A stretch of DNA of 64,000 nt from Pseudoflavonifractor sp. (GCA_023667145.1 JAMPAQ010000001.1:693911-757910); one strand, 5' to 3'. Counted from the first letter of the stretch, positions 35,763-43,700 are shown. The notes: generated by a model from the letters alone, not told the origin. Numbers and translations: made by a program.

Positions 35763-37445
35763 CTACAGGAGTTCACGGATGGCATCGCCCAACGACACGT
35801 CGGGCTTCAACCCCATCTTTGACTTCAGCCTCCATCGTGACTGCTTGACCGACTCGGGCCTCACCATCATGATGCGGGCAATCCTGTTATTGTCGAGTCC
35901 CATGGCGATATAGACCGCAAACCTCACGTTTGACTCGCTAAGCCCCGGATAGCGTTCACGCAGACGATTGACAAACCCGGGATTCGTGGCCTCGAACGCC
36001 TCGACAAATCCCTCGCGCTCGTCAGCCGCCCCGAGATGGGCCTTGACGGTCGATTCGAGCTCGCGCACCTCGTCATGGGATATATGCTCACGCGAGGCCA
36101 TACCCGAGATATCCTCCTTGACAGCGTTGAGCAGACGGTCCTTTTCGGCCATGTTCACCTCCATCGCCACCACACGGCGGCGTGTGCGCTCAAGCTCGCG
36201 GTCGGTCTCCAGACACTCACGGCGTTGATGCTTCATGCGCCGCGATATCAGCACCCACAACACGCCTCCAGCCGACAGAAGCACTACAATCACGCCCACG
36301 AGAGTCACGACATCGCGAGTGTGGCGCTCTTTGGCCTCCCGGTCCACTGCCTCTATCTCGCGGGCGGTCTCCTTGAGCATTATGTCGGCTTTCTCATTTT
36401 GCTGCCGTAACGAGTCAGTCAGCTCAATATAACGCTTCATCCAACCGTCGGCGCTATCCCTCATCCCGCTTAGGACCAACGCATCGGCCCGCGACTTGAA
36501 GATGGCGGCCCGCTGGTCGTCAGACATGACGTATGGCAACAGCTCAACAGCCTCAGCGCTTGCCTCTAATGCCGCCGGGCCATCATTACCCTTTATCGCC
36601 TCATTGGCCACATAAGCACGACAGATGGCAAGGATACCCGGATTGGTAGCATCGGCCTCAGCATTGTCATTTGCCCGCCTTAACGCGGCTGTATCGCCCC
36701 CCAATACATATTGGTTAAACTGCACCATTGTAATCACTGCCGGGTCATACCTGTAGCGCGACTCCGATTCTATCTTACGCAACAATTCAAGCGCCCCGTC
36801 CTCATCACCGGCATTAAACATCGTCAAGGCGAGATTCTGCCTGTAACGGTCGGCCAACTCATCAGCGCCCGAGGCTCTCAACAACGAGTCGGCCTCATGA
36901 TACAGACTGTATGCCCGGCCATAATATCCAACTTGATACATCAGCGTGGCCATATCGTGCCGCCGCAATGCACCGATAATTCGGTCGCCGGCGTTGTCGA
37001 AAAACTCAATTTCATCCTTGAGATAACAATAGCGGTCTACCGATATCGGCAAATCGCCCTCAAGAACGTTGTTAGACCACATCATGCGCCTTACATCATA
37101 GGGATAGCGGGCAGAATCCTCACGTGCGAAATCAAAGGAATGGCGATACAGGCTGTCGGACTCAGCTGTACGTCCAAGGGTTCTAAGCGCCCTTGCCCTG
37201 AACAATTCCGAACGCCATTTCATGACCCGACTGTCGGGAAACATGGCGGCACGCTTGGCCGTAAGCTCCGCTGTCGCGAGCATCGAGTCGGGCGATACGT
37301 CCCTGATTGGCTGCCATTCCAGTTCAAGGGTAAGGGAATCAAACACCGGGTCGACCGGTTCCCAACCAAATGGCGCGAGATTTTCATGGCGTGAACCACA
37401 TGAAATAATCACAAAAAATATTATCAATGGTAGTAGATGTTTCAT
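35763..37445 (-). CDS. Membrane-anchored TPR protein with C-terminal LuxR-like HTH
   Basis: A 560-residue protein beginning with a lipoprotein-like signal (MKHLLPLIIFFVIISC, Cys16). Residues ~50-370 are helical TPR-like repeats, presumably periplasmic. A membrane helix VVTLVGVIVVLLSAGGVLWV lies near 385-405. A coiled coil follows (about 415-470), then a LuxR/GerE-like HTH near 505-555 (YPGLSESNVRFAVYIAMGLD, then IARIMMVRPESVKQSRWRLK). This is a known Bacteroidetes layout for one-component membrane regulators. If Cys16 were lipidated, the protein would be tethered at both ends. The ligand and regulon are unknown; the divergent lipoprotein/DUF5723 operon is the nearest candidate target. Confidence 0.8.
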   Translation of the reverse strand: MKHLLPLIIFFVIISCGSRHENLAPFGWEPVDPVFDSLTLELEWQPIRDVSPDSMLATAELTAKRAAMFPDSRVMKWRSELFRARALRTLGRTAESDSLYRHSFDFAREDSARYPYDVRRMMWSNNVLEGDLPISVDRYCYLKDEIEFFDNAGDRIIGALRRHDMATLMYQVGYYGRAYSLYHEADSLLRASGADELADRYRQNLALTMFNAGDEDGALELLRKIESESRYRYDPAVITMVQFNQYVLGGDTAALRRANDNAEADATNPGILAICRAYVANEAIKGNDGPAALEASAEAVELLPYVMSDDQRAAIFKSRADALVLSGMRDSADGWMKRYIELTDSLRQQNEKADIMLKETAREIEAVDREAKERHTRDVVTLVGVIVVLLSAGGVLWVLISRRMKHQRRECLETDRELERTRRRVVAMEVNMAEKDRLLNAVKEDISGMASREHISHDEVRELESTVKAHLGAADEREGFVEAFEATNPGFVNRLRERYPGLSESNVRFAVYIAMGLDNNRIARIMMVRPESVKQSRWRLKSKMGLKPDVSLGDAIRELL

Positions 37446-37448
37446 ACG

Positions 37449-37457
37449 GCAAATTTA
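37449..37457 (-). promoter_or_regulatory. -7 element abutting the TPR/HTH regulator start
   Basis: On the minus strand TAAATTTGC ends three bases before the ATG (37445-37443), so the transcript would be leaderless or nearly so. Confidence 0.4.
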
Positions 37458-37638
37458 CACAAAAAAACCGCCACAGTATATACTATATAATACGCCTCTA
37501 TCTTTAGGTAGACCATAAGTAGACCACGATATATTTTTATATATTATCGGAGTAGATACATGGAACACCGACTAAATTCGGTTTTGGCAAAAGTATGTTA
37601 AAACTGTTTTTGTTGTATTAAACAACCGTTATTAATCT

Positions 37639-37647
37639 TAACTTTGC
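37639..37647 (+). promoter_or_regulatory. -7 element of the lipoprotein/DUF5723 operon
   Basis: TAACTTTGC; the start near 37653 leaves an ~85-base leader. A TTG lies 23 bases upstream, slightly too far. The rest of the 292-base divergent gap is AT-rich and shows nothing else. Confidence 0.45.
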
Positions 37648-37737
37648 ATAAGACTATAACACACCGTGCAACCTGACACACGCACACGATTTATAGTAAA
37701 CCTGACAAACCATTAAAACAATAAACCATCCCCACTC

Positions 37738-39447
37738 ATGAAAAAAGGTTACATTTTAGCCACATGCAGTCTCGGACTGCTCGGCCTGACCGGATGCTTC
37801 GATGACAAGTATGACCTGTCAGACATCGACACGATGGTCGAGTTGAAAGCCAAAGACCTGACACTGCCCGTCAACATCGAGGATATAACCCTCGGCGACA
37901 TCCTCGACCTCAAGGACGACAGCAACCTAAAGATTATCGACGGCACATACGTGTTCACCGATGACGGTACGTTCAAGTCCGAGGCCATCAACGTACCAGC
38001 AATCGACATCGAATCACCCGACATTGCCCCGTCGAGCAAGGGCATCACCGGCGTGACCACCGCCGCCGGCACTATCGAATATCCCGTCGAGTCTGACTGG
38101 GTCAGCTTTGAGTACCGCTCCAACGACGTGAGCCACAACATACTCTCCATCAGCAATGTCAAGACCCGGCTCACGCTCTCGATTGACATATATGTAGAGG
38201 AGTTGCGCCAGGCGATCAGCGCCATGCGCTTCAAGGGACTGATGATAAAGCTGCCTACCGGGCTTACCATGACGCCCAACACCGGAAGCTACGACACCAA
38301 GACCGGAATACTGTCAATACCCGAGGCGGCAGCCAACGGCGACGTGCTCCGCATCACCGCCGATGTCACCTCAATCAACCTGCCGTCAGAGGGCGCGTCG
38401 TTTGACCCGGCACGACACACGTTTGTATTCTCCGACCGTATGTGCATCACCGCCGGACAGCTAATACTCAACCCTGCCGACTACACCGGCGGGACTCTTC
38501 CCCTTGACCTGACATTCATCACTCAGTTCAACTTCTCGGCCATGCATGCCGACAAGTTCACGGGCCGCATCGACTACACCCTCAACAACTTCAACATCAA
38601 CCCCGTGAGTCTCAGCGACATCCCCGACATGCTCAACCAGACCGGGACAGACATCTCGATAATCAACCCGCAGATATACATGTCGGTCAACAACCCCGTC
38701 GCCGCATACTCACTCAACGCCAACGCTGGCCTGTCGCTACAACCCGTGCGCGACAATGTTCCCGGACGTGCGCTCACGCTCGACAACGGCTACTTTGTCA
38801 TCGGCCACAACCATGCCTCGGGTCCATATACCTATTGTATCTCTCCGTCCGACCCGACGACCTATCCCGATGGCTATGCCTCTGCCGAGCACGTTCCGTT
38901 CACGACCCTCGGCTCCATCCTGTCGGGCGATGGCCTGCCGCAGACAATCAACATCGACGTGATCAACGCCGGGATATTGCCACAGGATGTCACCGACTTT
39001 GACCTCGGCGTAACCATCGGAGAGGTCGAGGGCAACTACCTGTTCTACGCCCCGCTGGCACTCTGCAAGGACTCAAAAATCGTATATAGCGATACTAAGG
39101 ACGGTTGGAGTGACGAGACGCTCGACAAGATGACGATACAGCGGCTTGACATCACAGCCACAGCAACCAACGAGACCCCGTTTGACATCATGATCTCGGG
39201 ATATCCCATCGACAAGGATGGCAACCGCATCGGCGATGTCGAGATTGAGGGAGCGCAGATAGCAAAGGGTTCTGAGCCTACCCCCATCACCATACGCACG
39301 ACCGGAGCCATCAGCCGGCTCGACGGATTCACATTCACCGCCACGCTACTCGTCCCCGCCGACTCAAAGGCAATAGCCCCGGCCAACAGCATATCGCTCA
39401 AGGAGATAAAGGCCACCGTCTCGGGCAACTATATCGACGAACTCTAA
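37738..39447 (+). CDS. Large lipoprotein of unknown function
   Basis: A 569-residue lipoprotein with lipobox LTGC (Cys20: MKKGYILATCSLGLLGLTGC). The mature part is beta-rich and acidic, with repeated stretches of the type LTLPVNIEDITLGDIL, probably Ig-like or beta-helical. No enzyme motif is visible. It is followed after 31 bases by an outer-membrane DUF5723 protein in the same operon. The two may work as a surface pair, as lipoprotein/barrel gene pairs often do in Bacteroidetes; this is inference. Confidence 0.75.
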   Translation: MKKGYILATCSLGLLGLTGCFDDKYDLSDIDTMVELKAKDLTLPVNIEDITLGDILDLKDDSNLKIIDGTYVFTDDGTFKSEAINVPAIDIESPDIAPSSKGITGVTTAAGTIEYPVESDWVSFEYRSNDVSHNILSISNVKTRLTLSIDIYVEELRQAISAMRFKGLMIKLPTGLTMTPNTGSYDTKTGILSIPEAAANGDVLRITADVTSINLPSEGASFDPARHTFVFSDRMCITAGQLILNPADYTGGTLPLDLTFITQFNFSAMHADKFTGRIDYTLNNFNINPVSLSDIPDMLNQTGTDISIINPQIYMSVNNPVAAYSLNANAGLSLQPVRDNVPGRALTLDNGYFVIGHNHASGPYTYCISPSDPTTYPDGYASAEHVPFTTLGSILSGDGLPQTINIDVINAGILPQDVTDFDLGVTIGEVEGNYLFYAPLALCKDSKIVYSDTKDGWSDETLDKMTIQRLDITATATNETPFDIMISGYPIDKDGNRIGDVEIEGAQIAKGSEPTPITIRTTGAISRLDGFTFTATLLVPADSKAIAPANSISLKEIKATVSGNYIDEL

Positions 39448-39478
39448 CACATCCTCCAATCTTTAATCGCATCACACA

Positions 39479-40846
39479 ATGAAACTATATAAATCACTGG
39501 CAGTTGCGGCAACCATTGCCGCCATCGCGATGCCCGCGACCGCCCAAAACACCTACTCGGGCTATTTTATTGAGGGCAACCTCTACCGCCATCAGCTCAA
39601 CCCGGCATTCGGCAACGAATACAACTACGTCTCCTTCCCCGGCCTCGGAAACCTCAACGTCCAGATGCACGGCAACCTTCACGTGCGCGACATATTATAT
39701 AATGTGAACGGTAGGACGACCACATTCCTCAATCCCTGGGTTGATGCCGGAACATTCCTCAATTCGCTCAGCAACCGCAACAAGGTGGGAGCCGACATCA
39801 ACATCCCCGTCCTTGCAGGAGGATTCAACGCCTGGGGTGGCTACAACACCGTCAGCATCAGTGCCCGCGCCCGCGTGGACGCATCGCTTCCCAAGTCAGT
39901 GTTCACGCTCCTCAAGGAGGGCATCGAGAATACGACCTACGACATCTCCGACATACGCGCCCACGCTGACGCATACGCCGAGATAGCATTTGGCCACTCA
40001 CGCCAAATCAACGACCGCTGGCGCGTCGGCGGCAAGCTGAAGTTCCTTATCGGAGGTGGTAACGTAGACCTGTATCTCGACCGCGCTGACCTAACCCTTG
40101 GTGAGGACAACTGGACTGCCGTCACAGACGCACGCATCCGCTCAAGCGTCAAGGGATTCAGCTACAAGACCAAAGTCAACGACAATACCGGCCACCGCTA
40201 TGTCAGCGGAGCCAAGGTCGATGGCACGGGTGTCAACGGATTTGGTATAGGAATCGACCTCGGCGGTGAGTTCAAGCTCAACGACGACTTCCGCTTCAGC
40301 GCCGCGATACTCGACTTCGGGTTCATATCTTGGGGCAACGACATGCTTGCATCGACCGACGGAGTGCAGACATTCGAGACCGACCGATATACGTTCAGTG
40401 CCGATGACAAGGCAGAGAATAGTTTTGAGAACGAGTGGCACAAGATACGCGACGAGGTCTCGGCACTCTACGAACTCAACGACAAGGGCGATGCCGGCTC
40501 ACGCACCACGATGCTTGCGACAACGCTCAACTTTGCCGGCGAGTACACGCTGCCTTACTACCGTCCGCTGACATTCGGCATCCTCAACTCTACCCGCATT
40601 GCCGGCAAGTTTACCTCGACCTCATTCCGATTCTCGGCCAACGTCGCCCCGGTAAAACTATTCTCGGGGGGTATCAACTTTGCCGCCGGGACCTACGGAT
40701 GCTCATTCGGATGGATGCTCAACCTCCATCCCCGTTGGTTTAACTTCTTCCTCGCCATGGACCACACTCTCGGCAAACTTGCCAAGCAGGGTCTTCCCCT
40801 GTCAAGCAACGCCGCAATCAACATGGGTATCAACGTCCCCTTCTAA
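39479..40846 (+). CDS. DUF5723-type outer-membrane beta-barrel protein
   Basis: A 455-residue protein with a signal peptide (cleavage near ATAQ/NT). The N-terminal segment GYFIEGNLYRHQLNPAFGNE is typical of DUF5723 proteins. The rest alternates amphipathic strands (for example TISWG-type turns and aromatic girdles) and ends in NMGINVPF, with a terminal phenylalanine as expected for BAM-inserted barrels. No function is established. It closes the operon begun at 37738 and is followed by a strong hairpin. Confidence 0.8.
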   Translation: MKLYKSLAVAATIAAIAMPATAQNTYSGYFIEGNLYRHQLNPAFGNEYNYVSFPGLGNLNVQMHGNLHVRDILYNVNGRTTTFLNPWVDAGTFLNSLSNRNKVGADINIPVLAGGFNAWGGYNTVSISARARVDASLPKSVFTLLKEGIENTTYDISDIRAHADAYAEIAFGHSRQINDRWRVGGKLKFLIGGGNVDLYLDRADLTLGEDNWTAVTDARIRSSVKGFSYKTKVNDNTGHRYVSGAKVDGTGVNGFGIGIDLGGEFKLNDDFRFSAAILDFGFISWGNDMLASTDGVQTFETDRYTFSADDKAENSFENEWHKIRDEVSALYELNDKGDAGSRTTMLATTLNFAGEYTLPYYRPLTFGILNSTRIAGKFTSTSFRFSANVAPVKLFSGGINFAAGTYGCSFGWMLNLHPRWFNFFLAMDHTLGKLAKQGLPLSSNAAINMGINVPF

Positions 40847-40871
40847 GCCGCCAACCCTCCCACTATACAGT

Positions 40872-40906
40872 CAGGCCGGATGCTGTCACCCACAGCATCC
40901 GGCCTG
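40872..40906 (+). terminator. Hairpin ending the lipoprotein/DUF5723 operon
   Basis: CAGGCCGGATGCTGT (40872-40886) pairs perfectly with ACAGCATCCGGCCTG (40892-40906). No T-run follows, so it may act as a 3' stabiliser as well as a terminator. Confidence 0.6.
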
Positions 40907-40947
40907 GTTATGTCAGATACATCACACATTATTCCGTGGACATTGGC

Positions 40948-41298
40948 TCATCGATTTTCCAATGTATCTATCACAGAGGAAACCTCAGTCTTAAGTTTCG
41001 GAAGGTCATTTATGACGATAGCCCATATCATCTCAGGGCGCAGGCTATCGTAACCGTGGATTATATAATTACGGGTGTTGACTATCTGCCGCGCATTAGA
41101 GATTCTCACTTCGGGGCGCAACTTCAATATTCTATTGGTTGCCTCCCCAATAACCGAAAGCCTCATGTGAATCGCACTGCGCAGCATCGGCGTATCACGA
41201 TATACTTCAAACACACGAGGCATATCCTGAAAATACGACTCGACCTCCTCTATCGAGTCCAAAATGTCATAAAGCGATTTCAATATCCGTTCATCCAT
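40948..41298 (-). CDS. hepT: HepT-like ribonuclease toxin (DUF86)
   Basis: A 116-residue all-helical HEPN protein. It has the RX4H motif of HepT toxins in NTRNYIIHGYDS (about residues 72-83), with the downstream tyrosine that MntA-type antitoxins adenylylate in studied systems. It would cleave RNA when unmodified. Its start overlaps the end of the antitoxin gene by eight bases, the usual order for type VII modules. Intact catalytic residues suggest a working system. Confidence 0.87.
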   Translation of the reverse strand: MDERILKSLYDILDSIEEVESYFQDMPRVFEVYRDTPMLRSAIHMRLSVIGEATNRILKLRPEVRISNARQIVNTRNYIIHGYDSLRPEMIWAIVINDLPKLKTEVSSVIDTLENR

Positions 41299-41596
41299 AA
41301 ATCAGTCGTCTTGTCTCGTCAAGTTCAGCCCTGAAATATGGATTTCTCACAGCGCTGTCGTCTGTTATATCAACCCGACGATTAAGCAGATCCTCCAACG
41401 CAAACTGAAAGCCGAAGAAATTATCAGCAGAATCAAGAAGCGGAATCTTGTCCCATTCAAAATCGACACACAGGTCTATATCGCTGTCGGCATTGAAACG
41501 CGGGGTCAGTATCGAGCCAAACACCCAGAGCCGGCGCACATGGAATTGCCGACACAGCTCAAAAATCTTTTGCAGGTTTACCTCAATCAGTTTCAT
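41291..41596 (-). CDS. mntA: MntA-like minimal nucleotidyltransferase antitoxin
   Basis: A 101-residue nucleotidyltransferase with the signature GSX10DXD: GSILTPRFNADSDID at about residues 27-41. Proteins of this type silence HepT by adding AMP to a tyrosine near its RX4H motif. The third acidic residue is probably in RVDITD near residue 77. It is the first gene of the pair and is transcribed toward hepT. No clear promoter match is visible upstream. Confidence 0.87.
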   Translation of the reverse strand: MKLIEVNLQKIFELCRQFHVRRLWVFGSILTPRFNADSDIDLCVDFEWDKIPLLDSADNFFGFQFALEDLLNRRVDITDDSAVRNPYFRAELDETRRLIYG

Positions 41597-41621
41597 AATG
41601 GAGAGATTCTATGACATGTCC

Positions 41622-41667
41622 TTAAAAACAATAACAACTTCACAGGCCATATGGTCTGAGAAGTTGT
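41622..41667 (-). terminator. Terminator of tRNA-Pro(CGG)
   Basis: ACAACTTC and GAAGTTGT (41634-41641 with 41660-41667) enclose an inner CAG/CTG and the palindrome CCATATGG. On the minus strand TTGTTTTTAA follows. Confidence 0.65.
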
Positions 41668-41676
41668 CCTGTATTG

Positions 41677-41749
41677 TCGGGGTGAGAAGACTCGAACTTC
41701 CGACCTCCACGTCCCGAACGTGGCGCGCTGCCAACTGTGCTACACCCCG
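41677..41749 (-). tRNA. tRNA-Pro(CGG)
   Basis: A 73-nt cloverleaf: acceptor CGGGGTG/CACCCCG with discriminator A, anticodon stem CCACG/CGTGG with loop TTCGGGA, anticodon CGG. CCA is not encoded. It has its own promoter and terminator. Confidence 0.92.
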
Positions 41750-41763
41750 CACAAATTGCGACT

Positions 41764-41795
41764 GCAAAGATAGTACTTTTATAATTGATTGCAAA
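41764..41795 (-). promoter_or_regulatory. Promoter of tRNA-Pro(CGG)
   Basis: On the minus strand TTTG (41795-41792), a 19-base spacer and TATCTTTGC (41772-41764). Confidence 0.6.
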
Positions 41796-41847
41796 AAATC
41801 CACGACCAATTATCGCCATACCACTCAAAAAGCCGCTTTTCGAGCAG

Positions 41848-41919
41848 TACTCCGGAGCAGAATCGAACTGCTATCTAAAGTTTAGGAAACTTCTATTCTA
41901 TCCGTTGAACTACCGGAGC
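41848..41919 (-). tRNA. tRNA-Arg(CCT)
   Basis: A 72-nt cloverleaf: acceptor GCTCCGG/CCGGAGT closed by a G-T pair, discriminator A, anticodon loop TTCCTAA with anticodon CCT, T-loop TTCGATT. CCA is not encoded. Confidence 0.9.
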
Positions 41920-41935
41920 CGGAAAAAATCTTGAT

Positions 41936-41967
41936 GCAAAGATAAGACTATTCCGCGATATACGCAA
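41936..41967 (-). promoter_or_regulatory. Promoter of tRNA-Arg(CCT)
   Basis: On the minus strand TTG (41967-41965), a 20-base spacer and TATCTTTGC (41944-41936). Confidence 0.6.
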
Positions 41968-41999
41968 CCCGCTTTGACATACGCGCCGCGCTTTTTGAT

Positions 42000-42008
42000 T
42001 ATCTTTGC
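42000..42008 (+). promoter_or_regulatory. -7 element directly before recO
   Basis: TATCTTTGC ends seven bases before the ATG at 42016, so the recO mRNA would be leaderless or nearly so. A TTTG lies 23 bases upstream of the box. Confidence 0.45.
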
Positions 42009-42015
42009 AGCATAG

Positions 42016-42744
42016 ATGTACCGTCACCTACACTGCATAGCGCTCCGCACGGTCAAGTACAACGACCGCCACTCAATCCTCACCGCCTACAGCCGCGAGA
42101 CAGGACGGGTGTCGTTTCTCATCCCGGGCGGCGCGGGACGCGAGGCCGCACGCCGCCGGGCGCTGTCGATGCCGCTGAGCCTGTTTGAATGCACCGCCGA
42201 CATACGCCCGGGGCGCGAGATCCCCCCGATGCGTGATCCCTCGCAGTTGGTCGCGCTCCATGACATACACACCAACCCGGTCAAAAACATAATGGCGCTG
42301 TTCATCGCCGAGCTGCTGCAATCAGTGTTACGCGAGAGTCAGGAGGACGCCATGCTATTCCGATTTCTCTACGAGTCAATCGTCAGGCTCGACACCGCCA
42401 CAGACAAGGAGACAGCCAATTTTCACATATGCTTCCTCTACAAACTGACGCGCTTTACCGGCATCGAGCCCGACACTCGCGCATGGCGTCCGGGGCGGCT
42501 CTTCGACATGGACGATGCCACATTCCGCGACACGCCTCCGCTCCATACCCGCTGCCTGAACGCCGACGAGAGTGCCGTCGCCCATCTCATCTCGCGCATG
42601 ACGTGGGACAACATGAGCCGATTCAGATTCTCTCGCGCAGACCGCCGCCTCATCATCGACCGCATCCTTTCGTACTACTCAGGCCACTACACCGCCCTGT
42701 CGGGACTCCACTCCCTCGACATCCTGCGACAGGTGCTCGACTAA
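42016..42744 (+). CDS. recO: DNA repair protein RecO
   Basis: RecO anneals single strands and helps load RecA at gaps together with RecR and RecF. The 242-residue product has an N-terminal OB fold (IALRTVKYNDRHSILTAYSR) followed by the helical RecO C-terminal domain (NPVKNIMALFIAELLQSVLR). The usual zinc-binding cysteines of some RecO proteins are not seen. This is common in Bacteroidetes. The start is fixed by a -7 element just upstream. Confidence 0.9.
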   Translation: MYRHLHCIALRTVKYNDRHSILTAYSRETGRVSFLIPGGAGREAARRRALSMPLSLFECTADIRPGREIPPMRDPSQLVALHDIHTNPVKNIMALFIAELLQSVLRESQEDAMLFRFLYESIVRLDTATDKETANFHICFLYKLTRFTGIEPDTRAWRPGRLFDMDDATFRDTPPLHTRCLNADESAVAHLISRMTWDNMSRFRFSRADRRLIIDRILSYYSGHYTALSGLHSLDILRQVLD

Positions 42745-42825
42745 GAGCCGCACGCCCCGTCACGACACCTTCCGATGCCGATTTTTGACAGCTAACAGCC
42801 GTTAAAACCGCTTTTTTGTGAAAAA

Positions 42826-42858
42826 TTTGCACATCCCGAAAAAAGTCTCTATATTTGC
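42826..42858 (+). promoter_or_regulatory. Promoter of the tRNA-Glu/rpsT unit
   Basis: TTTG (42826-42829), a 20-base spacer and TATATTTGC (42850-42858). The start near 42864 is about 23 bases before the first tRNA. Confidence 0.65.
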
Positions 42859-42886
42859 ACTCGCTTTTGGCGTAAAGCCACTTAGG

Positions 42887-42958
42887 GGCCCATTCGTCTA
42901 TCGGTTAGGACGCAAGATTTTCATTCTTGAAAGAGGAGTTCGATTCTCCTATGGGCTA
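42887..42958 (+). tRNA. tRNA-Glu(TTC), copy 1
   Basis: A 72-nt cloverleaf: acceptor GGCCCAT/ATGGGCT, anticodon stem CAAGA/TCTTG with loop TTTTCAT, anticodon TTC, T-loop TTCGATT, discriminator A. It is 37 bases upstream of rpsT and has the same sequence as copy 2. Confidence 0.93.
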
Positions 42959-42995
42959 CACAATAACAAACCAAAAGAATAAAGATTTTAACGAA

Positions 42996-43259
42996 ATGGC
43001 AAATCACAAGTCATCAATCAAGAGAATCCGTCAGACTGAGTCAAAGCGACTCCGCAATCGTTACTACGCAAAGAGCGCCCGTACAGCCGTGCGCCGTCTT
43101 CGCAAAATGACCGATGTGGCCGAAGCAAAGGCTGCCTATATCAAGGTGAGCGCGATGCTCGACAAGTTGGCTTCCAAGAACACCATTTCCAAAAACAAGG
43201 CATCCAACCTCAAGAGCAAGTTGGCTATCCACATCAACAAGCTCGCGGCCAAAGCCTGA
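42996..43259 (+). CDS. rpsT: 30S ribosomal protein S20
   Basis: An 87-residue basic helical protein that binds 16S rRNA early in 30S assembly. The start [18 protein letters not shown] is the family's conserved N-terminus and fixes the ATG at 42996; the longer frame reads through the tRNA. It ends HINKLAAKA. It lies between two identical tRNA-Glu genes and has no promoter match of its own, so it is probably made from a processed tRNA-mRNA-tRNA transcript. Confidence 0.96.
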   Translation: MANHKSSIKRIRQTESKRLRNRYYAKSARTAVRRLRKMTDVAEAKAAYIKVSAMLDKLASKNTISKNKASNLKSKLAIHINKLAAKA

Positions 43260-43280
43260 TAGAGGAAACGCATGAGCAAC

Positions 43281-43298
43281 GCGGTGGAGTCCCACCGC
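43281..43298 (+). other. Hairpin between rpsT and tRNA-Glu copy 2
   Basis: GCGGTGG (43281-43287) pairs with CCACCGC (43292-43298), loop AGTC. Without a T-run it is more likely a processing or stability element than a terminator. Confidence 0.5.
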
Positions 43299-43305
43299 AC
43301 CCAAC

Positions 43306-43377
43306 GGCCCATTCGTCTATCGGTTAGGACGCAAGATTTTCATTCTTGAAAGAGGAGTTCGATTCTCCTATGGGCTA
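43306..43377 (+). tRNA. tRNA-Glu(TTC), copy 2
   Basis: The same 72 bases as copy 1, 46 bases after rpsT. No separate promoter match lies between them. Confidence 0.93.
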
Positions 43378-43381
43378 CGCG

Positions 43382-43415
43382 CAAGGTATTAGCGACCCTA
43401 ATCCCTTGTTTTTTG
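43382..43415 (+). terminator. Terminator of the tRNA-Glu/rpsT unit
   Basis: CAAGG and ATTAG pair with CTAAT and CCTTG (43382-43408); a run of Ts follows at 43409-43414. Confidence 0.7.
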
Positions 43416-43470
43416 TGTGGCCTGCCCAATCCGTATCCCGACAGTTCTCCATTGTGGCCACCTCATGCCC

Positions 43471-43486
43471 CATTTCACGTGAAATG
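43471..43486. other. parS-like 16-bp palindrome
   Basis: CATTTCACGTGAAATG is a perfect palindrome. Its central 12 bases TTTCACGTGAAA equal the core of the ParB site consensus TGTTTCACGTGAAACA; the two outer bases on each side differ. A second palindrome GGCCTATAGGCC lies at 43494-43505. Confidence 0.35.
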
Positions 43487-43590
43487 AGGAGTTGGCCTAT
43501 AGGCCGTAACAGAAACCGTGCGCCGATACACTTATTTAGTTAAAACTGCATATCGGCGATGGTTACCACACAAAATTATAGTCATAACGA

Positions 43591-43622
43591 TTTGATATAT
43601 GTGAATAATTGCATACATTTGC
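43591..43622 (+). promoter_or_regulatory. Promoter of the candidate small RNA before 43.7 kb
   Basis: TTTG (43591-43594), a 19-base spacer and TACATTTGC (43614-43622) match exactly. Confidence 0.5.
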
Positions 43623-43627
43623 ATTGT

Positions 43628-43697
43628 GTTTTTCATAGTATTAAATTAAGATTAAGGTTTCGGTCTATCCCGTAGTGATACGCGATAGACTTTTTCT
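43628..43697 (+). ncRNA. Candidate ~70-nt small RNA with intrinsic terminator
   Basis: It starts about six bases after a perfect promoter and ends in a strong hairpin: TCTATC-C-CGTA pairs with TACG-C-GATAGA (43664-43689) with loop GTGA, then CTTTTTCTTT. The T-run is only on the plus strand, so the hairpin does not serve the convergent minus-strand gene. No start codon with a useful frame lies inside. The next plus-strand gene is 930 bases away behind a minus-strand gene. Confidence 0.45.
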
Positions 43698-43700
43698 TTA

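Noticed and set aside
31305..43486. Chromosome origin, suggested by gyrB and the parS-like site
   Set aside because: No dnaA, dnaN or cluster of DnaA boxes is visible, and gyrB position is not diagnostic in Bacteroidales.
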